Assembly: GCA_029255685.2 (NCBI GenBank)
Contig: CM055314.2
Coordinates: 7,892,399 to 7,956,398 of the forward strand
Reading direction: 5' to 3'
Length of the DNA stretch: 64,000 bases
Source of the DNA: Silene conica
Lineage: Eukaryota; Streptophyta; Magnoliopsida; Caryophyllales; Caryophyllaceae
This document shows, in pieces, positions 57,681 to 64,000 of the stretch (position 1 is the stretch's first letter; each line of letters begins with the position of its first letter). The translations under genes and the position numbers were made by a program. Below the pieces are notes generated by a model. The model did no database searches and had not been told where the DNA came from. It worked only from the letters and a program-made list of their open reading frames with translations.

Positions 57681-58187
57681 TTATGTTTCGTCCTCGGCAT
57701 TTGGACCATATCCAGGCCAGTACTTTGCTAGTTCCCCGATAAACCAGTCAACAATGGCCGGACTTGATCGTATGGCCACCGAATCTAACATTTCGTCAGA
57801 TTTACCAACAACAACGCGACATGCATGACATTCTCCCTTCTCCTTTTTCGCCTCCTCAATCTCATAATCCTATAAGATCTTAAATTTAGGCCAATAATCG
57901 CATAATTCATACATAAACTGTAATCGATTTTCCGGCAACGATTTACGCCAGTCCAACCAAGCCATCGCCTTCCTCTCCCTCTCTTCTTTATCATTTCTCA
58001 CCCTCATCCTCACCTCCTCCTCCTTATCTTTAAAAATCAAACCATCAATCAAATCAGGACCAACAACCGCATCAAACGAATCAGAATCAACAACCTCATC
58101 ATCATTATACCCATCGTATAAATCCTCGTACTGCTTCTTAAGAGCACGAAGATCAAAAACAGCCGAAGCAGAACCAACAACCTCCAT
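57681..58187 (-). pseudogene. Second ORF in the mariner, convergent to the transposase
   Basis: From the ATG at 58187 the frame reads 105 codons to a TAG at 57870-57872 and then stays open in the same frame for 62 more codons to a TAA at 57681. The product would be 167 residues apart from the stop. It has an acidic N-terminus (YDGYNDDEVVDSDSFD), a charged helix (KDKEEEVRMRVRNDKEERERK), WLDWRKSLPENRLQFMYEL and a C-terminal part with ECHACRVVVGK and WFIGELAKYWPGYG. I do not recognise the family. Two Cys (CHAC) alone do not define a zinc finger. It may be a captured host gene piece or an accessory gene. Confidence 0.55.
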
Positions 58188-58686
58188 AGTTAATGAAAAA
58201 TTAAAATAGATCAGACTTGATGATTTCAGAGGCGGAAGAGAAGAGATAAGAAGATGGTAATTATTGTAAAAAAGGGGAAGAGAGGTGTTCAGAAGATGAG
58301 GGATAAGATGATTGAAGAGGAGGAAGAGAGAAGATCAGAGATGATTACTGAAGAGGCGAAAGAGAGAAGATCAGAGAAGATGGAGTTGATAAGTGAAGAG
58401 GCGGAAGAGAGAAGGTTCCAGAGAATGGGTTTGTTAGGGTTAGGGGTTAATAAACGGCGGGAAGGATTAGGGTTAATAGGTTTTGGGATGGGTTATTAGT
58501 GGGGTAATAAAAGATTTGGGCTGGGTTATGTTTTGTTAATTGTGGGGTGGGTTGTAATATATGCAAAAGTAGAAGGGTAGTCTAGTCTTTTCACAACCCA
58601 AAACATTAACAAAAATAGACAATGGGACATTTTGGTGAATAGACGGAAATGGACAATGGGACAGTTATTGTGAATAGGAGGGAGTA

Positions 58687-59323
58687 TCTAATATTTAAGA
58701 GATAGTAATGATTTCTTATTGCACTCAGACGATTCGGTAATTGGTAACTACTTGATCCCGTAATTGTCTTTAACGCATAAGACTATTTCAGATTTTGAGC
58801 AATTAGATTCAATTAAGAAAAAAAATACATAGAGTTATTTCGTTTGTGGTTAGAAAAAAGGGTATGCTAAGGAAAATTAATGAAAAAGTGTATGTGAAAG
58901 AGTAAAATCCGTATGTGAAAAAGTAATTCCGATTTAAAGAGGCAAAACATTTGAGCGATCTAGCGTCTTTTTATCGTGCCCCTTTAATCACAACTGTGAT
59001 ATTGTTTAAATGATATTAGTAATATTTTCAGGATATTGTTTGAATGATATGAGTAATATTTTGAGGCTTCAATTTCTAAAGATGTTTTTTGTTTAAAATA
59101 GTGAATTCATTGGAATATTCTTGTGTGAAATGATTACAATGTTAGTAGAGATGTAAAATTTTATCACATTGCTTGACAAATATGGGATATTGTGCAACAC
59201 TACAAACTATTTCCATAGAATCATACCCAATAGTGTATATTTCAATAATAATATTACTCTCTTTTGAGATTATTCTCTCATGGGTACAAAGCCAAATTGG
59301 CGATGAACTCGGATAGTCAACAA
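58687..59323. other. Intergenic, contains the right MITE arm
   Basis: Apart from the arm at 58882-58920 I see only AT-rich sequence and a short imperfect tandem duplication, ATATTGTTTGAATGATATGAG-like, near 58998-59060. Confidence 0.5.
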
Positions 59324-59324
59324 T

Positions 59325-60264
59325 GTGAATGGTGGCGAAGGAAGGAGAATCAAGATCATCACTATAATTGTATCAGCAATCAGTTTTGCATTTCATTCTA
59401 CTAAATCGATTGTTGTACGTAGCACTGGGAGAAAATGTAGCAATACCTTTCTTTGTGTTACTAGAATTAGTAGCGGGAGTAATCGAAGTTCTTTCAAGGC
59501 TACCAGGAGGAACACGCGTCAGGGTGTGGTGTAACGACAGCCTTACTGTTGTTGGATCAATGTCTGTTATTGGTTGGACGCTTACTGCTCGAACCATGGG
59601 GTATTTCTTCTATCTTGGCTAGCTTCTACTTGTATCCTTTTGACAATTGAAATCTGTGACTTTAATTTAATCAATTGATATTACGAGCTTAGTTCCGACT
59701 ATTTGTCCACCGCCTACCTTTGTCTATTACGATCTACTTAGACGGGTCAAAGCATATGTGACTAAAAAATGCGGTATCCAAGACGTATCTAGCAGTAAAA
59801 AATGTAGCACCCGACCCATGCGAGAAGCTATACTTCCTATATAAATTCATCTTCATCCTATGCTATGGAATTTGCGACACATAACTTGTCAGACAGCATG
59901 TGTGGACCCATTTTTAGTAAATAGTCACTATTATTTTGTTATTGTTAGATAGTTTGCGTTTTAACCTCATTTAAGCAAAAACTTCGAAATTACCGTAGTA
60001 AGGGAACGAACTTTGAATTAACCTCGGTAAATGTGGTTTTGTAGGTTTGCTATCAAAGAGATCAGCACGGGAGAATGGAGATGATGGAGACTCAAAGCAT
60101 TAGAAGCATTTATCATAATTCTCACTATCTTCGAGTTCATCTACGTCATGGTCCTACATGCAGGTCTATTCGGAAGCATGTGCGGTCCTGAGTACCGAGA
60201 CCATGACTATGGTGTGGGCGTTCCTAGTAGTGCCGATCCGAAGGGCACAACCACCAGGATCTAA
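59325..60264 (+). pseudogene. Possible membrane-protein gene remnant, unrecognised
   Basis: Three pieces look coding. 59325 onward has MNGG then the hydrophobic IKIITIIVSAISFAF. A second frame up to 59622 has LGENVAIPFFVLLELVAGVI, LPGGTRVRVW and SVIGWTLTARTMGYFF. At about 60088-60264 comes LKALEAFIIILTIFEFIYVM, then GLFGSMCGPEYRDHDYG and a stop. A GT...AG intron between the last two is plausible. A frame change between the first two suggests a broken gene or misread exon limits. Hydrophobic segments suggest three or four membrane helices. I cannot name it, and it could be a chance cluster. Confidence 0.35.
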
Positions 60265-60744
60265 GCTAAGCAAGTAGTGCAAACCAAAATATGAAGAAAT
60301 AATATTATTGCCTTTTTAATTTTAATTTCTGGTTGTATGTAGTTGCTAAGATGTGTAAGTTTGGTCTATGGGTGTGACGGATCTGTAGTTTAAACCGTCT
60401 TTTGTAAACTGTGATGTTTATGTTTTGTTTGGAATCAGCGTACTTATATCAACTTGTTTTATGTTCATACAAGAATGACCATAACTTTGCTTGGTAATGG
60501 CATTTTTGCTGCAAAATTCGTAAAACCAAAATGGCACAAAATGTTATGGCATTAGCCATGAAAGAGGTTTGAGTCTCATCTTGTGGTTAGTGCATCTTTA
60601 TCTATATCTTGTGCGTTGGGCCTGGTAGTAAATATTTTATCTAGGATTGTGATTCAGGGTTCATGCTTAGTGCAACATGCTTAGTGCATCTTTAGCTATT
60701 ATGGAATACTTCGTATTATTTTATTATACAGAAGGTACATATTA

Positions 60745-60920
60745 CTCTCTTTTTCCTGGTCAATTATTGTCCTTTGGTTTGGCATAAAAACCAAGGAAAT
60801 ATTAAGGGGTCAATTATTAAGTGACAAGTGGACCAAATTTGTGTGTGAATGATCAAATTGCTCATTAAGTTCATTCTTAAAATAGAAAAGACAACAATTG
60901 ACTAGACACCCCAAATGGAA
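60745..60920. mobile_element. Stowaway-like MITE
   Basis: 176 bp between TA duplications (60743-60744 and 60921-60922). Left end CTCTCTTTTTCCTGGTCAAT, right end in inverted orientation TTCCATTTGGGGTGTCTAGT; both continue into GTCAATT-TTGTC. The ends are diverged, so it is old. Confidence 0.6.
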
Positions 60921-61127
60921 TAAGACAAGAGACTATAATTTTTCAGCACAAAAATTGGAGAAAAGCATAATATGATAAAGTTTCTTGTCGATGTCTTTGT
61001 TGTAGATCCTTAAATACTTAGACGAGTGTGATCTCATAGTAAACTTTTATTAATGTAACTAAATATCAATTGATTACTGTGACTTGGTTGATAGTACACA
61101 GAATTAATATCAAAATTTCTCAAAGCT

Positions 61128-61632
61128 TGTTTTGGTAAAATTTCTACCGGGTCAAGTTTTCGTGATGTGGGTCAAAGTGTCAACCAATACGGATTTACGT
61201 AAAGGATTAATGCAAAAAACGAAAATAGATACGAGATGACACAAAAGGTTTTTGGTGACGCGGAAAAACCCAATGAGGGAAACAACCGCGGGGGGAACAG
61301 AATCCCACCAATATTTTTACTATGATCGAGGATATTCACTGTTTGAGATGGAGTACAAGTGTTTTTCGCAAGTAGTAAAGTTACAACGTATCCATGAATG
61401 AAAAAAAAATGCCCTAGCTTCTCCTTTTATAGCTGCGGACTTTTGCTCAACCGATTCTGCTCTGGTCCCGGGACGTAGGAGTGACTATAGGGGGATATTC
61501 CTTTAGGGTTTTGACCCATTCTCCAACTCCAACGACTCTTTTCTTGCGTGTGGTCTGCTCTGTGGTGGGCTGTTGGTGCCTTTTATTTGTCTTTGGGCCC
61601 AATAGTGTGATGGCGGATTTTCGGGCTAAACA
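61128..61632 (-). repeat. 3' LTR end of a probable Tat-lineage gypsy element
   Basis: The right end is well supported: CGGGCTAAACA at 61632 is followed by a polypurine tract. The left end at 61128 (TGTTTTGGTAAAAT) is a guess. Text such as GACGCGGAAAAACCC at about 61258 is often found in plant LTRs. No second LTR lies in the window. The segment 60922-61127 shows nothing recognisable. Confidence 0.45.
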
Positions 61633-61647
61633 ATTTCCCCCAAATTT
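61633..61647 (-). other. Polypurine tract of the Tat-like element
   Basis: Minus-strand AAATTTGGGGGAAAT directly before the LTR start TGTTTAGCCCG. Confidence 0.6.
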
Positions 61648-61878
61648 CGGCCTGGATTGGCTTTCAATTGGGCTGGAATTTCTTCTGCCTTTGAGAATTC
61701 TGGAATTTACGTGGGTAGTTGAGGAGTGTCTGCAACTGTTCACAGCCGTCTCTCTGTCCCACTTGTCCCACTCTCATATTAACTGTTTTGTCCCCTCTTC
61801 ATTTACCACTACTTTACTTTAACCTTTCACCTTTCAAATTTTGAATTTGCTTTTCAAATTGTTATCAACTCACTTCCT

Positions 61879-61887
61879 CTATAAATA
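61879..61887 (+). promoter_or_regulatory. TATA box of the antisense gene
   Basis: CTATAAATA, about 140 bp upstream of the ATG at 62020, in a pyrimidine-rich context typical of a plant core promoter. Transcription would run away from the LTR into the element, antisense to it. Confidence 0.6.
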
Positions 61888-62019
61888 CCCTTGCAACCGT
61901 CCTTTTCACTTTTACTTTCACCTTCTTTAAAATTCACTCTCTTTCACTTGTTTTCTTGCCCTTTCTCGCTTTACTCTTCGCAGTAAAATCTTTTTACCAC
62001 AATCTTTCGAAATTTCATC

Positions 62020-64000
62020 ATGTCTGCTCCTTACTCCTCTGCTGCTACCCCCACTGGCTGTTCATCTGGATCCTCTCCTGCGCTGGGGTATACTCTGGTC
62101 CATTTCCGTCGCAGAAATTGCTGGCTCCTAGGCATCTCTGTGATTCTGCCTTTGACGAGTCCCACGCTGCTCTTATCAAGGTCAGGTTTGGTTTCCCGGA
62201 TGGGGTTGTCTACCACCTTCCTCTTACCGGCGAAAAGGCCGATTTTGCGAGGGAAGGGTGAACCTGCTTTTACGAGTATCCCTTTTCGCCTGGGCTTGTG
62301 GTTCCCTTTCCCTGACTTGATTGTTGACTTCTTAAAACTGACCAAGTTGGCCATGTGCCAGGTTGCTCCCCATGCATGGCGTATTTTACTTAGCATTTGT
62401 ACCCTGAATCGGGAGCGTGGCTTGAACATTGGGCTGGCGGATCTGGGCCAGTGGTTTAACCCATGTTCTTTAGGCCATTCCCAGTGCACAATCCGTGGCC
62501 ATGATAATATGCCTTCTGCTATCGTCTTTCCCACTACTCCGGATGACAGTAAATGGTTCACCCGTTTCATCTTTGTTAAGATTGACACCTTGCCTTCTTC
62601 TCCAGACTACATTTTTTCTACATGGCAACCGATTGAAGGTATGGTTTCTGGTCTGGGTTTTACCCCCCTGGTTTGGTTTTCCTCGGGTGTTGTACTTTTT
62701 ACTAATAACTGATTTGCTTTTTCAGGGAACAGCCTGGCTAAACTTCCTGAGTCTGAGGATCCTGCTGCCTCTAAGGTCAAGCTCCTGGACCTTCCTGCCG
62801 AGGAGAGATATTTCTCCAAGCTGGTCCGGGATTCTGCTGTTCCGGCGGTGAAAAAGGAAGGTATGATGTTTTCTATTTGGTTATTTTCTTGGGTAGGGTT
62901 GTGCTTAGTCTGTTCTGATTTCTTTTGTTACCTTTTCAGGCAAGGCCAGAGTTGATGTGAGCAGGGTGATGCAGCTGCGAAGAAAAAGGTTAGCTCCTGG
63001 GGACGCGGGGTCCTCAAAGAAAAAGAAAATAGACGCTATTGAGGGGAGCCCGGCTGGAGCTGGGTCCCAGGCTGCCCCGATTGAAGTTGATGTTGTTGAT
63101 CCAGTCAAGGAGTCTGTTCCTGAGACTTCCTTTGTTGATCCGTCTCCTCTTGAGATCTCTCCCACCATTCCTACTCCTGGTTTTAAACTTATATTTGAGC
63201 CACTGCCTCGGACGTCTTCTGGGGAGTCCTCCATTCCTCCTCTACAACTAGAGATTCCTGGAGGTTTTGGAGGATCCAAGACCAAGCTTTGGCCTACTTT
63301 GAACTCTTTGCTATTCCATGCCTCGGCCTCTATTTTGAAGAAGCGTCCTTTTCAGGACCTGACCAGGCACGTTGCAGAAGTTTCTTTTGAGGTAGGCTCT
63401 TTTTTTTTATCTTATTTGGTTTTGTGTGCTCAGGCTTTGGAGCTGGCGTTGTGTGCCAATCAACAGAGTGAGGCATTGCTGGCGGATTCTCAGCGCATGA
63501 AGGTGGCTCATGATGATGCTCTGGAGAGGATGGAGGAGATGGCGGTGAAGCTGAACTCGGAGGAGATCTTAAGAGGGAATCTGCGGCAGGCTGTCGAGCG
63601 TTTTCGTCGGGAGGTAATTGCGGGCCAGGAGAAGCTCAAGGCCCAGGAGGAGAAGCTCAAGGCGCAGGAGGAGGCATCTCAGAACCAGTTGGCCACAGCT
63701 TAGTCTAAGTTGGAGCGGGCTCTAGCCTCAGAGGCTGACTGGTTCTGAAGGTGGAGGCTCTGGAGCACAAAAAGGTTGGTCTGTAGAGAGCTTTGATTGA
63801 TGTTGTTTCTTATTCTGCTGTTGAGACCCGGATTAAGTGTGTTAAGGAGTTCCAGGAGGGTAGTCATACCACCTGGGACTTAACTGCTCTGGAGGAGACC
63901 TTTACTGCAGATTTCCCCGATGGCCTGAACATGGATCTGCTTTCTGATGATGAAAAGGAGGGCATGGTGGGGTCCCAAGATGTTGGAGAGGAGGTGTCCT
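62020..64000 (+). pseudogene. Intron-containing Transposase_28-like gene (antisense ORF of an LTR element), runs off the window
   Basis: Exons 62020-62638, 62726-62860, 62940-63391 and 63434 onward join with GT...AG introns and consistent phases; the third intron is only 42 bp and in frame, so it may be retained. Exon 1 encodes FPDGVVYHLPLTGEKADFAR, WFPFPDLIVDFLKLTKLAMC and QVAPHAWRILLSICTLNRE, the pattern of plant proteins labelled putative gypsy-type transposon (Transposase_28). Exons 2-3 are acidic and proline-rich with a basic RRKRLAPGD, and exon 4 is a long coiled coil (MKVAHDDALERMEEMAVKL). Two frame changes in exon 1 (near 62090 and 62258), a TAG at 63701 and further stops break it, but homology-like sequence continues to the end. 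Such antisense ORFs are known in Tat-lineage elements between pol and the 3' LTR, and this gene starts just inside an LTR end. Confidence 0.65.

Larger units (their letters stand above)
54756..58684 (+). mobile_element. Plant mariner-like element (Tc1/mariner)
   Basis: Terminal inverted repeats of about 30 bp start CTCCCTC and contain TTCACAATAA-TGTCCCATT. The left copy is at 54756-54788 and the right at 58655-58684, with TA target duplications at 54754-54755 and 58685-58686. It carries a broken transposase gene on plus, a minisatellite, and a second ORF on minus near the right end. The segments 54789-55593 and 57272-57680 show no gene. Its ends resemble those of Stowaway MITEs, which plant mariners can mobilise. 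Confidence 0.92.
54413..58920. mobile_element. Inverted-repeat DNA element split by the mariner
   Basis: Arms at 54413-54453 and 58882-58920 are inverted copies sharing CACATACGGATTTTACTC and AGTGTATGTGAAAGAGT. Subtracting the mariner (54756-58684) leaves about 0.6 kb, a typical MITE size. A third copy of one arm is at 9961-10012. Superfamily and exact ends are not determined. Confidence 0.6.

Overview
This is a plant nuclear window made almost entirely of nested transposable elements. I see no intact cellular gene, no rRNA or tRNA gene and no CRISPR array. The retroelement lineages (Athila, Sirevirus, Tat-like), a plant-type mariner, CACTA and Stowaway ends, and an AT-rich background indicate an angiosperm, probably a eudicot. 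I cannot name the species.

Layout. 1-7729: minus-strand Ty1/copia element (Copia-1) cut by the window start. 7730-9485: divergent LTR fragment of the family that recurs at 27577-46184. 9486-11883: probable Helitron 3' end, a MITE-type terminal sequence and a CACTA remnant with Ulp1-protease exons. 11884-12245: plus-strand Athila fragment (Athila-C). 12246-51707: an old minus-strand Athila (Athila-B) that hosts three insertions, each with a perfect 5-bp target duplication: Athila-A (12680-24929, CTAGG), a 576-bp TRIM (26415-26990, CACAG) and a coding-less LTR element called LARD here (27577-46184, TCCTC). The LARD 5' LTR itself holds a Sirevirus (28581-40085, CTGGT). The Athila-B 5' LTR is broken at 51708 by a truncated second Sirevirus (Sire-D, to about 53560). 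54413-58920: a pair of inverted repeats enclosing a 3.9-kb mariner (54756-58684, TA). 58687-61127: intergenic, with a broken membrane-protein-like gene and a Stowaway-like MITE. 61128-64000: the 3' end of a minus-strand LTR element, probably Tat lineage, carrying an intron-containing antisense gene with a Transposase_28-like product that runs off the window.

How the parts work together. Athila-A has a 1715-codon open gag-pol and nearly identical LTRs, so it looks recent and may supply proteins in trans to Athila-B, which keeps gag, protease and ORF3 remnants but has no RT-RNaseH-integrase. The LARD and the TRIM encode nothing and must also have used proteins from other elements. Athila-A, Athila-B and the Sirevirus all carry an extra ORF downstream of gag/pol, and a central segment looks alike in gypsy and copia elements.

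The most unusual signal is a set of short palindromes in pairs, about 21 bp start to start. They occur in Copia-1 and Athila-A (core GGTCGGTCGACC) and in Athila-B (core CTCGATCGAG). They sit in LTRs, leaders, ORF linkers and in frame inside gag. The Sireviruses carry a different paired inverted-repeat motif in comparable places. I know of no function for these. They are the best candidate here for an undescribed system.
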